This document shows positions 25,613-34,878 of a DNA stretch of 64,000 nucleotides, piece after piece. The notes below the pieces were generated by a model. That model made no database searches and was not told the origin of the DNA. It saw nothing but the letters and a program-made list of their open reading frames with translations. Where the stretch lies: the NCBI GenBank assembly GCA_046295175.1, contig JBKBNY010000014.1:53736-117735 (forward strand). The letters run 5' to 3'. How positions within the stretch are numbered: position 1 is the first letter of the stretch; every line of letters starts with the position of its first letter. Position numbers and translations under genes: made by a program. The stretch comes from JALOLV01 sp046295175. Lineage in GTDB: Bacteria > Bacteroidota > Bacteroidia > Cytophagales > Spirosomataceae.

Positions 25613-27694
25613 TTAAGCCGTTGCTAATGCCTCTTCTCTGAATTTAATTGACTGATTGATAAATACTTGCGAAGTTGCAAGATACTCAGTAGCAAATTCT
25701 TTTGTAGGCTCATTTTGATTGATTTGCATAACTTGTTCTTTGAAATTCAAACCAAATTCTTCGCTATAATGCTTATCAAATTCTGAAATTACACCGTGCT
25801 GAGTGCTGCAATTTACGCCTTTGTCGAGCAATAAACCCTTGGCAGCGTGAATCTGACCTTGGTAAGCGTAATAAATGGCATCGGCAAAACGATTTTCGAG
25901 AAAAGCCTCGGCTGCCCAAGTCATTTTTTCTTCGGCTTCGTAAAGCAATGTAGCCACTAAGTCAATAATCACACTGGCACACTCACCTACTCCGATTTCG
26001 GTTTGGAAAACATCATCGTGTCCCCAATCAATAAAATCTGTATCAATCAGTGTCGATAAATCGGCCAAAGGTTTCAATAATTCGTAGAAATATTTTTCGC
26101 CTTGGCGGTCATAATAATCATTGAAATACTCGCCATCTAATTGATTTTGCTCATAATCTGACAATAATGTACGCAGAACCGCTGGTCCACGCTTGCTCGG
26201 AACTTTGATAACCTTATCGGATATACGTCCGACTCCATCACCGACTGTTCCGCCACCCAACAACACTTGTAAAGCTGGTAAAACTCTCTTATCAGCAGAT
26301 TTCAAGGAGCTTCCATGAAAACCGATATTGGCCATTCCGTGCTGCCCGCAAGAATTCATACATCCCGAAATTTTGATTTTGATATGGTTATCGTGAATCA
26401 AATCGGGGAATTCGTTACGGATAACTTTTTCTAATTCGTAGGTAATTTGCACCGAATCCGAAATTGCCAAATTACAAGTATCGGTACCTGGGCAAGCCGT
26501 GATATTGGCTATACTGTTGGCTCCACCTTCGGCTAATTGATGCTCGGCCAAAATATTATAAACAAAAGGAAGATTTGCTTCTGGAACAAAACGCAAGAAA
26601 AGGCCTTGATTGATTGTTACTCTAACATCGTCGCCGATATATCCATCCAATTTTTCAATCAAACTTCTCGAAACCGTACTTGAGAGATTTCCGAGTGGAA
26701 CACGTACAAATACACCATAAAAACCTTCTTGCTTTTGTTTGAAAACGTTTGTTTCAAACCAATCTTGGTAAGTTTTTTGGCTCGTGATTTCAGAATATTG
26801 ATTGTCTGAAATTTTTAAATTTGGTACTTGATATTCAAAATCAGAAATCTGAAACTGTTGAACTTTTAATGCTTTGTATTCGGCATTTACTAAATCTATA
26901 AATGTCTCAAAACCAATCTTTTGAATCAAGAATTTAAGGCGTGCTTTATTGCGTGAATTACGCTCTCCGTGACGGTCGAAAACTCTCAAAAGAGCCTCAA
27001 CAAACGGAATCATCTGGTCTTCGGCCAAAAATTCGTGTGCCAATTGTGCCAACATCGGTTGAGCACCGAGCCCACCACCTACAACAATCTTGAAGCCACG
27101 TTTTCCATCAACGATTTTAGGGATAAAACCTACATCGTGCATGTAAGTAAGGGCTGTGTCTTCATCCGAATTTGAGAATGCCATTTTTATCTTACGACCC
27201 ATCTCTTGGCAGATTGGATTACGCAAGAAATATCTGAAAAGAGCATCGGCATACGGTGTAACGTCGAAGGGCTCATTTGGGTCTATACCTGCTGTAACTG
27301 AGGCAGTTACATTGCGAACGGTATTTCCGCAAGCCTCACGAAGTGTGATTTCGTCTTGCTCTAATTTTGCCCAAAGTTCGGGTGTACGGTCGAGACTCAC
27401 GAAATGTATCTGAACATCCTGACGAGTCGTAAAATGCAAGTTGCCAGTAGAGTATTCATCCGAAATATCAGCAATGCGTTTCCATTGTCTGAGAGTCATT
27501 TTTCCGTAAGGCAACTTAATACGCACCATCTGCACACCTTGCTGACGTTGCCCATAAACCCCACGAGCCAAACGAAGACTACGAAATTTCTCTTCGTGAA
27601 TCTTGCCTTCTCTAAACAAACGGATTTTTCTCTCTAAATCTATAATATCCTTCTCGATAAGTGGATTCTCTAATTCTGTCCTGAAACTTTGCAT
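25613..27694 (-). CDS. cysI: Nitrite/sulfite reductase hemoprotein (assimilatory sulfite reductase)
   Basis: A 693-residue siroheme/[4Fe-4S] reductase turning sulfite into sulfide. Two ferredoxin-like half domains with substrate-site segments (VRIKLPYGKMTLRQW and YSTGNLHFTTRQDVQ), and the cluster cysteines C401/C407 (CPGTDTC) and C445/C449 (GCMNSCGQHG), are present. The context (cysH, cysD, cysN) points to sulfite rather than nitrite. About 100 residues at the C-terminus (about 585-693) form an all-helical extension of HEPN-like character not found in the minimal enzyme. No cysJ flavoprotein partner is nearby, so ferredoxin is a likely donor. Confidence 0.92.
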   Translation of the reverse strand: MQSFRTELENPLIEKDIIDLERKIRLFREGKIHEEKFRSLRLARGVYGQRQQGVQMVRIKLPYGKMTLRQWKRIADISDEYSTGNLHFTTRQDVQIHFVSLDRTPELWAKLEQDEITLREACGNTVRNVTASVTAGIDPNEPFDVTPYADALFRYFLRNPICQEMGRKIKMAFSNSDEDTALTYMHDVGFIPKIVDGKRGFKIVVGGGLGAQPMLAQLAHEFLAEDQMIPFVEALLRVFDRHGERNSRNKARLKFLIQKIGFETFIDLVNAEYKALKVQQFQISDFEYQVPNLKISDNQYSEITSQKTYQDWFETNVFKQKQEGFYGVFVRVPLGNLSSTVSRSLIEKLDGYIGDDVRVTINQGLFLRFVPEANLPFVYNILAEHQLAEGGANSIANITACPGTDTCNLAISDSVQITYELEKVIRNEFPDLIHDNHIKIKISGCMNSCGQHGMANIGFHGSSLKSADKRVLPALQVLLGGGTVGDGVGRISDKVIKVPSKRGPAVLRTLLSDYEQNQLDGEYFNDYYDRQGEKYFYELLKPLADLSTLIDTDFIDWGHDDVFQTEIGVGECASVIIDLVATLLYEAEEKMTWAAEAFLENRFADAIYYAYQGQIHAAKGLLLDKGVNCSTQHGVISEFDKHYSEEFGLNFKEQVMQINQNEPTKEFATEYLATSQVFINQSIKFREEALATA

Positions 27695-27753
27695 AATATT
27701 CTGATTATCAATTAATTGTAAATCAAACTTATTTTTGACTCCGATAATTTATA

Positions 27754-27761
27754 CAAAGATA
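27754..27761 (-). promoter_or_regulatory. -7 element upstream of the sulfite reductase gene
   Basis: TATCTTTG on the minus strand, 60 bases before the start codon. No clear TTTG lies 19 bases upstream. Confidence 0.4.
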
Positions 27762-27910
27762 ATTTTAATCTATTAATTTTATAGAGTTTATAGTATAATA
27801 AAATTTAATATGTCATTACTTTTGGTAATAGTACGAGTGGTTTTGAGATTCGGAACAAGTAGAGCCTCAAACATTATCGGTATTGATAGAAACCAACAAA
27901 GTATTTTTAC

Positions 27911-27918
27911 TATTTTTG
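27911..27918 (+). promoter_or_regulatory. -7 element of the pdxA promoter
   Basis: TATTTTTG, 26 bases before the pdxA ATG. The matching TTTG element is poor (ATTG with a 25-base spacing). Confidence 0.4.
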
Positions 27919-27943
27919 CGTTAATAAATAGTAAATTATATCA

Positions 27944-29020
27944 ATGAGCGAGCAAAATAAACCTGTTATCGGTATTACGATTGGCGATTATAATGGAGTT
28001 GGTCCCGAAGTAATTTTAAAGGCATTGGGCAATAACCGTCTCAACAAAATTTGTACTCCTATCATTTATGGTTCGGGTAAAATTATGAGCAAATATCGCC
28101 AAATGGTAGATTTGAAAGACTGGCAGTTTTTTACGATTCAGAAGCCAGAACAAGCGAACCCGAAACAGGTGAATTTGATAAATTGTACAAACGACCAAAA
28201 CCTTGAACTCAACCTCGGAAAATCTACTCCAGAAGCAGGAAAATTGGCGTTTGAATCGCTCAAACGTGCGGTAAATGACCTCAAAGCGGGTAGAATTGAT
28301 GCACTCGTAACGGCTCCAATCAATAAACATAATATTCAGAGCGAAGAATTCAAATTTGTGGGTCATACCGAATATCTGGCTGAATCATTCAATAGCAAAG
28401 AATACTTGATGTTCATGGTTAGTGAACGCCTCAAAATCGGAGTTGTAACGGGTCATTTACCATTAGAGAAAGTCAAGCAAAGTATCAGTAAAGAACTGAT
28501 AATCAAAAAGATAGAGCAAATATTAAATTCGCTCAAAAAAGACTTCGGAATTCAAAAACCACGAATCGCAGTTTTGGGCTTAAACCCGCACGCTGGCGAA
28601 AACGGGCTTCTGGGAAATGAAGAAAAAGAGATTATTAATCCAGCCATAATCGAAACCAAAAAGAAAGGAAATTTGGTTTTTGGGCCTTTTCCGGCCGATG
28701 GATTTTTCGGTACAGCCGCTTGGCAACAATACGATGCCGTTTTGGCAATGTACCACGACCAAGGATTGATGCCGTTTAAGATGTTGGCATTTGAAGAAGG
28801 GGTAAATTTTACTGCCGGACTACCCGCTGTGCGTACCTCGCCCGACCACGGAACGGCTTACGATATTGCTGGTAAAAATGAAGCCGACGAATCATCGTTG
28901 ATTCAGGCGATTTACACAGCTGTGGATGTTTCGCAACGCCGCAAAGAAAATGCAAGTCTTGAGGCAAATTCATTGAAAAAGAAAAACATCGTTATTAAAG
29001 ACGAAGTGATGGAGGAATAG
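27944..29020 (+). CDS. pdxA: 4-hydroxythreonine-4-phosphate dehydrogenase
   Basis: A 358-residue NAD-dependent enzyme of the pyridoxal 5'-phosphate pathway. It begins IGITIGDYNGVGPEV (the usual GDPxGIGPE is here GDYNGVGPE). Metal-binding histidines are visible in VGHTEYLAE, AMYHDQGLMP and TSPDHGTAYDIAGK. The length is slightly above average because of a Lys/Glu-rich tail (about 340-358). A small membrane ORF and a histidine kinase follow on the same strand. Confidence 0.95.
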   Translation: MSEQNKPVIGITIGDYNGVGPEVILKALGNNRLNKICTPIIYGSGKIMSKYRQMVDLKDWQFFTIQKPEQANPKQVNLINCTNDQNLELNLGKSTPEAGKLAFESLKRAVNDLKAGRIDALVTAPINKHNIQSEEFKFVGHTEYLAESFNSKEYLMFMVSERLKIGVVTGHLPLEKVKQSISKELIIKKIEQILNSLKKDFGIQKPRIAVLGLNPHAGENGLLGNEEKEIINPAIIETKKKGNLVFGPFPADGFFGTAAWQQYDAVLAMYHDQGLMPFKMLAFEEGVNFTAGLPAVRTSPDHGTAYDIAGKNEADESSLIQAIYTAVDVSQRRKENASLEANSLKKKNIVIKDEVMEE

Positions 29021-29044
29021 AATTAGTGAATGGTGAATTAGCGA

Positions 29045-29146
29045 ATGAAATTAAAAATATATAATTATCTAACGAAAAATTCTTCGCTGAATAGTATTTT
29101 TATCAGCGTCATCATCGGATTGTTTATTACGACGATGTTTCTGTAA
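29045..29146 (+). CDS. Small 33-residue single-pass membrane protein (predicted)
   Basis: ATG at 29045 to TAA at 29144-29146 encodes 33 residues: a basic N-terminus (MKLKIYNYLTKNSS) followed by one hydrophobic helix (SIFISVIIGLFITTMFL). It lies between pdxA (24 bases upstream) and the histidine kinase (17 bases downstream). The basic-inside, hydrophobic layout and tight spacing suggest a real small membrane protein or leader peptide, but coding by chance in AT-rich DNA cannot be excluded. Confidence 0.45.
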   Translation: MKLKIYNYLTKNSSLNSIFISVIIGLFITTMFL

Positions 29147-29163
29147 CTCAATAATTATCTGTA

Positions 29164-30540
29164 ATGCAAATACGTACCAAAATAGCCATGCAGTTTTCGC
29201 TCATAGTTGCGATAATTTTGGCTGTTTTTTCGTATTCGTTCTATTATTTTTCTGAAAATTTCCGAAAACAAGAATTTGCGAATCGCTTAACCGACCGTGT
29301 GGTTTCAACAACCAAATTGATGAAAAAACTCGGTATCACTGAGCAGGACAAAAAGAAGATTCGAGATGCCAACAAAACCACTCTTGCCAAGCTAAACGCT
29401 GAAAAAGTACTGGTTTTTAATAGCGAAGACAAGCTCGAATACGCCAGTTATGAAGCCGATTCTATCAAATATAGCCCCAAACTCTATAAGAGAATCCGTC
29501 AAAAACGCTACCTTGATACCACAATCGTTGGTGAGCAAATTATTGGATTAATTTACAAAGATGAAGAGGGCAAAGAGTACGTTGCCATTGCCTCATCTAA
29601 CGATACTTCTGGAAAAGAAAACTTAATAAAATTCCGTAAGACACTGATAATCAGCTTTTTTGTGGGTGTTGCTCTGACCATTTTCTTAGGAGTTTTATTC
29701 GCTGGTCAATCGCTCAAACCAATTTCTGATATTAACCGTGAAATTAAAAACATTACAGCTTACAACCTTCAACAAAAACTTAGCACAGGCAATAACCACG
29801 ATGAAATTGCCCAATTGGCCCACAATTTCAACCAAATGCTGGTACGTTTAGAGCGTTCGTTTGAGTTACAACGTAGTTTTGTATCGAATGCTTCGCACGA
29901 ATTGCGTACCCCTTTGGCTTCGCTTAAATCTGAGATTCAGGTTGCTCTCGAACGTGAACGCTCCGAAGGCGAGTATCGTGAGATTCTGCAATCGTTACTA
30001 TTTGATACTCAGCGACTTATACAACTCACTAATGGACTTTTGCAATTAGCACAATCCGAAAACCGTGAAAAAAGTGTCAAGTTTCAGTCGGTTCGGATTG
30101 ATGAATTACTTTTTGAAGCCCAAGAAGAAGTCAATCATCAAAATGCCAATTACCAAGTTTTGATTGATTTTGATGAAATCCCCGATGATGATGAGTGGGT
30201 AACGGTCAATGGCAATGATGCACTTCTAAAAACTGTTTTTACTAATTTATTCGATAACGCCTGCAAATACTCAGCCGACCATAAAGCTGAGGTAAAAATT
30301 AAATTCAATCAAAAAAATTGCATTATTTTGGTAAAAGACAACGGAATCGGAATCCCGAATGAAGAAATAAGCAAGATTTTTGAGCCATTTTATCGCACCC
30401 AAAACGCCGCAATTTATAAAGGCCACGGAATCGGTCTATCTATCTGCCGACGGATAATCGACATGCACAAAGGAAAAATTGAGGTCAAAAGCGAGGTTGG
30501 TCAAGGGAGTATCTTCACAGTATTATTGCCGCATCTGTAA
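29164..30540 (+). CDS. Sensor histidine kinase (HAMP, HisKA, HATPase)
   Basis: A 458-residue membrane kinase: transmembrane segment about 9-29, a periplasmic region about 30-160, a second segment about 163-183, HAMP about 184-237, dimerisation domain with phospho-acceptor H245 (SHELRTPLASL), and an ATPase domain with N-box NLFDNACKYS, G1 DNGIGIP and G2 GHGIGLSI. It is complete. No response-regulator gene adjoins it on either side, which is unusual for this EnvZ/BaeS-like class, so it is an orphan or its partner lies elsewhere. The unknown 1074-residue gene follows 61 bases later. Confidence 0.92.
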   Translation: MQIRTKIAMQFSLIVAIILAVFSYSFYYFSENFRKQEFANRLTDRVVSTTKLMKKLGITEQDKKKIRDANKTTLAKLNAEKVLVFNSEDKLEYASYEADSIKYSPKLYKRIRQKRYLDTTIVGEQIIGLIYKDEEGKEYVAIASSNDTSGKENLIKFRKTLIISFFVGVALTIFLGVLFAGQSLKPISDINREIKNITAYNLQQKLSTGNNHDEIAQLAHNFNQMLVRLERSFELQRSFVSNASHELRTPLASLKSEIQVALERERSEGEYREILQSLLFDTQRLIQLTNGLLQLAQSENREKSVKFQSVRIDELLFEAQEEVNHQNANYQVLIDFDEIPDDDEWVTVNGNDALLKTVFTNLFDNACKYSADHKAEVKIKFNQKNCIILVKDNGIGIPNEEISKIFEPFYRTQNAAIYKGHGIGLSICRRIIDMHKGKIEVKSEVGQGSIFTVLLPHL

Positions 30541-30601
30541 ACTCATTCAAAGAGTTCAGAAATACATTTCAATTCATTTTTAACCAAAATACAACAACTT
30601 C

Positions 30602-33600
30602 ATGCGAAAAACTTACAAACTTATCCTTATCTCTGTTTTACTTTTCCAATTTCGAGCAAATGCACAATTCCCCGCTGGTGGTGGATTAGGTCAAATCAAG
30701 AATCAATTAGAGAAAGTTGGTGGAAAAATCTCTAAAAAAGATGCTGCTTTGATTGTCGATAAATTGTACAAAGAGAAAATCCTCAACGAAAACGGGCGAG
30801 ATATTTTTAAGGCTTACGTTCTTGAAGGTAAAACTCCCGAAATTTTTGAGAAAAAACCAAAAACCGATTCGAGTTCGGGTAAAGGTGAATCTGCGAAACA
30901 AATGCTTTCGATGCTCAAAGGAGCCGATTCGTTAGCCATGAATCGTGCTGCTTTTTTGGTGCTTTTAGGAGTAATTGATTTACATCGAACAACCTACGAG
31001 ACAGCCCGTTTGATGAAAGCCCCGCTCGATAAATTGAAACCAATTTTGGGCGAAAAATGGTCATTTAAACCAATCATCGAAGGTGATATTCAGAATCCAT
31101 TCAGTTTTAAAGTAAAAATGAATGATTATCGCGATGGTTATCAAGGGTTGCTCGAATCGCTCAATAAAACTGGTATTTTAGACCCAAAAGTTTATACCGA
31201 TTGCCAGAAATGGCTCACCAAAGACGAGCGATTCGTCCTCAAAGATTTCAGTGTTTTTCTCTATGCCGCAGTTCGTAGTTTATATTATGATAGTTACGAA
31301 TCGTTACGCAAAAGCCAATTCAATCAAATAGATACACTTCAACTGGCAGGTTTATTAAATGCAGGCGATGGCAAGGCTCTGAAAGAACGTATTCAAGCCT
31401 ATACATTGCTCAATAAAACAGATATTTTTGAAAAACTACCGAATGCAATCACTTTTAGAAGCGGCGATGTTTTGGAGATTCCACAAAAGAAAGAGATAAT
31501 AAAAAGGTTATTTGAGCAATCAAATCGGTTGATTCCATCATTAAAAATTTCGAATCTCGAAATCCAAGAGGTTGCTAAAGAAGAAGAAACTACAATGGCA
31601 AATCCGCTGTTAGGTAGCTTTTTGGGAGCAGTTGATAAATTTATGGACCGTCGAAAACTACAAATTTCGGCCGATTTCAATGGAAAAAAATACACAAAGG
31701 AGATTCCGTTTAATCAGATTGCCGAAGAATCAATGCCCGATGCAGGAATGCGTAATTCGATTGGAAGAATTTTGAACAGTGCTTGGTTGGGTTCTAAAGA
31801 TATTCAGATTTTGAATGATTATTTGATAGATTCTGGTAGCAAAAAACGCCTTTTTGTAATTGGTGATGAGTTTTCGATTTTTCCGAGTCCGAGTCGTGAG
31901 AAACGAGTGGTATTTCTGATGGATAGCACCCAATACGAAATTGTCAAAAAACAATTCATTTCTACAAATTTATCATTTGGACAAGGGCAAGATTTCAGTG
32001 GATTTAATAGCCTCTCTAATCTCAAAAAAATCTATACCGACCTTCTGGGTACGCAACTCATCGAACCAATGAGTGAAGCTACAATCGAAAAAACTATACT
32101 CGAAAGTCGTAAAGTTGTGGCATCGAGCTACGATTCTGAAATATTGTTTTATCTGCTTAATCAGAAACCAAACCGCTTGGTAAAAGGTGATATTTTTGCC
32201 AAAGACTTAAAAGCATCCAATTTTACAGATTTTCTCAATAAAATGGAATTGGCATCTGGCAAAGCCTTCGCTCCTACTGAATTGACAGAGAACTTCGATA
32301 ATGAATTCAAGAAAGCAAAATCTGAAGCTAAATCATTCAAATTTGGTTTTAAAAATGCCGAAACAGTTGTTGCCGATTCGGTAAGCGTCGAACCAATTGC
32401 CGAAGACAACCCTTTTGCTGCCATGATGGGTTTGGGAGGTTATGCTCAATTAGAAGATAAAATTGTGGGGCTAATCAAAAAATCAATGGCTGCTGCATCT
32501 GTCAAACCGTATATTATCTACAAAGAAAACAACAAATATTACTTTTTCTTGAAAGATGCCGAATACGAGTCTTTGGGTGATAAGTTTATAGGTAGAATCT
32601 CGCCAATCTATGTACCAGAATCATACGTCACCGAAGTAGATACGGCCTATGCCGACCCTGGCACTTTTGATTCCGAAAGTTTTGTAAACGAATTAGTCCA
32701 AAAGGGAGTAGTCACAGAAGAAGACAAATCTAAAATACAACAAGATTTACCCAACGGTATTCAATACGCCTCGCAAGTGATTCCGTACCTAAAAGACAGA
32801 ATTGAAATAGACCTTATTGCTTACAAGGATAAATCTGTAAAAAACTTACTTGCAGATGTTTATGAGCAAACTCGCCAAAAATTCTTTAGCGATTTGAAAT
32901 TTGACTACCTAAAAATTCAGCAAGATTCATCCAAAATAGGCGAAGGAGATGAAGCTTATTTCGAGAAGTTCTATTCGGTAAACTACGGAATTGATGGAAA
33001 AAAATACCGTAATTATTTTTATGGAGTTGATTATGAATTGGAAAACATTCGTCAACTTATCGCAAACGGTATATCGCCCGATTCGATTTATTACAATGCC
33101 ATACCGATTGCACCAGATTTCTTCAATGCCTACCTGATGGACTCGGGCAATCAATACCGAATTGTTTCAGCGGTCAATGAAAAGCAAAAAACGATTATCG
33201 TTAAATTGGATGAAAATCTTGCATCACAATTTGGTTTTCAGGTTTACGGAAACGCCAATCGAAATGATTTATTGAACGAATTGAGGGTTTTTCAAGAGAA
33301 AAAACTGATAAAACAACTGAATGAAACCGAAATTGAAGATTTTTTGATAAAGTATCGAAGCATTGTGTTAGATATTAGACCCGATATGATGTTGATTGCC
33401 GCCGACTCACCCTATTTAGATTATTTGGTATTATTTGGAGTGAATCCTCCTGCATCTTTATGGCCTAAATCGCTGCAAAAAGCTTCAAATAATGGGGTTT
33501 TGTTAGAGAAATTCACCGATAACTACGCCGAAGTAAAGAAAAAAATAGAAGCAGAATTTCAGAAAGAGGATGAGCAAAAATGGGCAAAGGAGATTGAATA

Positions 33601-33826
33601 CAAGGGTGAATACACCTTAAAATCAAAAAAGACCCTATTCAGTATCAAATTATCAAAAGACCAAAGTTATTCGCTAACAACTGACCAATTTTTTGAAAAA
33701 ATAATGAAGCCCATCAACGCTCAACTCACAACGAGTAAGTTTTACAGCGATGGCGAGAGGCTTTATTTCTTAACTCCAGAACAAAAAGACTTCTTGGTCG
33801 AAAAAGGGGTTTATTTTATGGATTGA
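30602..33826 (+). CDS. Large exported protein of unknown function
   Basis: A 1074-residue protein with a signal peptide (about 1-21, ending ANAQ) and no membrane segment after it. The mature part is mainly mixed alpha/beta and rich in Lys, Asp, Glu, Ser and Tyr, with no zinc, serine or glycosidase motif that I can see and no T9SS tail. Weakly similar helical segments recur, such as KISKKDAALIVDKLYKEKIL (about 42-61) and FVNELVQKGVVTEEDKSKIQ (about 693-712), which look like pairs of a helix-turn motif, 'L..KG.[IV]...D...I'. I do not recognise the family. It may be a large periplasmic or surface protein. Confidence 0.6.
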   Translation: MRKTYKLILISVLLFQFRANAQFPAGGGLGQIKNQLEKVGGKISKKDAALIVDKLYKEKILNENGRDIFKAYVLEGKTPEIFEKKPKTDSSSGKGESAKQMLSMLKGADSLAMNRAAFLVLLGVIDLHRTTYETARLMKAPLDKLKPILGEKWSFKPIIEGDIQNPFSFKVKMNDYRDGYQGLLESLNKTGILDPKVYTDCQKWLTKDERFVLKDFSVFLYAAVRSLYYDSYESLRKSQFNQIDTLQLAGLLNAGDGKALKERIQAYTLLNKTDIFEKLPNAITFRSGDVLEIPQKKEIIKRLFEQSNRLIPSLKISNLEIQEVAKEEETTMANPLLGSFLGAVDKFMDRRKLQISADFNGKKYTKEIPFNQIAEESMPDAGMRNSIGRILNSAWLGSKDIQILNDYLIDSGSKKRLFVIGDEFSIFPSPSREKRVVFLMDSTQYEIVKKQFISTNLSFGQGQDFSGFNSLSNLKKIYTDLLGTQLIEPMSEATIEKTILESRKVVASSYDSEILFYLLNQKPNRLVKGDIFAKDLKASNFTDFLNKMELASGKAFAPTELTENFDNEFKKAKSEAKSFKFGFKNAETVVADSVSVEPIAEDNPFAAMMGLGGYAQLEDKIVGLIKKSMAAASVKPYIIYKENNKYYFFLKDAEYESLGDKFIGRISPIYVPESYVTEVDTAYADPGTFDSESFVNELVQKGVVTEEDKSKIQQDLPNGIQYASQVIPYLKDRIEIDLIAYKDKSVKNLLADVYEQTRQKFFSDLKFDYLKIQQDSSKIGEGDEAYFEKFYSVNYGIDGKKYRNYFYGVDYELENIRQLIANGISPDSIYYNAIPIAPDFFNAYLMDSGNQYRIVSAVNEKQKTIIVKLDENLASQFGFQVYGNANRNDLLNELRVFQEKKLIKQLNETEIEDFLIKYRSIVLDIRPDMMLIAADSPYLDYLVLFGVNPPASLWPKSLQKASNNGVLLEKFTDNYAEVKKKIEAEFQKEDEQKWAKEIEYKGEYTLKSKKTLFSIKLSKDQSYSLTTDQFFEKIMKPINAQLTTSKFYSDGERLYFLTPEQKDFLVEKGVYFMD

Positions 33827-33861
33827 AATTGCGTTTTAGGTCTTTAATTATCTCACGTTTT

Positions 33862-33900
33862 TAAACAGTCCCACACTTCAAAAGTGTGGGACTGCTGTTT
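33862..33900. terminator. Strong bidirectional terminator
   Basis: A perfect 13-bp stem (33866-33878 with 33882-33894, loop CAA), followed on the plus side by CTGTTTTT and preceded by an A-rich stretch that gives Ts on the other strand. It separates convergent genes. Confidence 0.85.
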
Positions 33901-34764
33901 TTATAAACTCTCTGCAAAATCTTTCAGAGTAATTTTCGGTTTGCCGAGTTCATCCCAAGTTTGATGGGCTTTGAATGTTTCGGGATATTTATTGAGAGCC
34001 TCCACAATATGATAACCGTAATTGAATTTTTGTATGAAAACTCCCATCATTTTCATGACCCACATCGGAGCCCACATGGTGCTTAATTTTTCTTTTTTAT
34101 AATGCTCAATAAATACTTTTGCAGCTTGGTCTTGGGTAAATGATTCTGTTCCTTGCACAAAATAATCTCGATTCCCTTCTTTCAAAACCTTGAACGAATT
34201 TGCCACTTGAGCAGCATAATCATTTGCCGAAATATACCACATCGGATGCTCCGATTTCCCCCCTAAAGCTATTTTATTTCCTTGTTTTGATTGATAAAAA
34301 ATGCTTTCCATAAAAGTTGATGGATAGAAAATTGAATATGGAATTCCAGAATTTTTAATTTTTGTAACGGCTTCTTGTTTGATTCTAAAAACCCACCAAT
34401 CGAATTCATTCATACCTTGATAAAAATGCACAATCGAAGATAAATAACTGATTCTCTTGACATTACATTCTTTGGCGACTGCCAAAATATTATCTATACC
34501 TTCGCTCTCGGCGTGCCAGTCGGATGATTTTTCGGTTTGTTTTACCGATAAATTTAGATGAATGGCATCTTGCCCTTGCATGGCATTCTGAATATCAGTC
34601 TTCGATTTCAAATCGCCAATGAATATTTTGGCTTTCGGAAAAAGTGATTTCGCAGTCTTATCATCACGAACCAATACACTTACTTCAAATCCTGCTTCGA
34701 TAAGGGCGTTTGTAACGGGTTTTCCGAGCAAACCAGTTGAACCAATGACAAGAATTTTATTCAT
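33901..34764 (-). CDS. NmrA-like NAD(P)-dependent reductase (atypical SDR)
   Basis: From the ATG at 34764, 287 residues: MNKILVIGSTGLLGKPV carries the GxxGxxG cofactor motif, followed by VLVRDD after the second strand, suggesting NADP. The YxxxK catalytic pair of classical SDRs is absent; the region FYPSTFMESI is like NmrA/HSCARG proteins. The substrate is unknown; it could be a redox-sensing or NAD(P)H-binding protein. An in-frame ATG at 34812 would add 16 residues not fitting the family. It shares a 114-base divergent promoter region with the GH95 gene. Confidence 0.82.
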   Translation of the reverse strand: MNKILVIGSTGLLGKPVTNALIEAGFEVSVLVRDDKTAKSLFPKAKIFIGDLKSKTDIQNAMQGQDAIHLNLSVKQTEKSSDWHAESEGIDNILAVAKECNVKRISYLSSIVHFYQGMNEFDWWVFRIKQEAVTKIKNSGIPYSIFYPSTFMESIFYQSKQGNKIALGGKSEHPMWYISANDYAAQVANSFKVLKEGNRDYFVQGTESFTQDQAAKVFIEHYKKEKLSTMWAPMWVMKMMGVFIQKFNYGYHIVEALNKYPETFKAHQTWDELGKPKITLKDFAESL

Positions 34765-34786
34765 CCTAAATTTTCGTTTTGTTGGG

Positions 34787-34794
34787 CAAATATA
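34787..34794 (-). promoter_or_regulatory. -7 element of the NmrA-like gene
   Basis: TATATTTG on the minus strand, 22 bases before the start at 34764. An ATTG lies about 16 bases upstream of it, a shorter spacing than usual. Confidence 0.5.
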
Positions 34795-34842
34795 ATTCAG
34801 TTTAAACACCAATATTGATTGAATTTAACATTTAATTTCGCT

Positions 34843-34850
34843 TACATTTG
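34843..34850 (+). promoter_or_regulatory. -7 element of the GH95 gene
   Basis: TACATTTG, 28 bases before the ATG at 34879, with ATTG 21 bases upstream (34818-34821). It is back to back with the promoter of the NmrA-like gene. Confidence 0.5.
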
Positions 34851-34878
34851 TAATATTCAATCATCTATTCGTCTATTC

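Noticed and set aside
27695..27943. A SAM or sulfur-responsive riboswitch before the sulfite reductase gene
   Set aside because: I found only a promoter-like element; no paired helices with the expected core could be traced in the leader.
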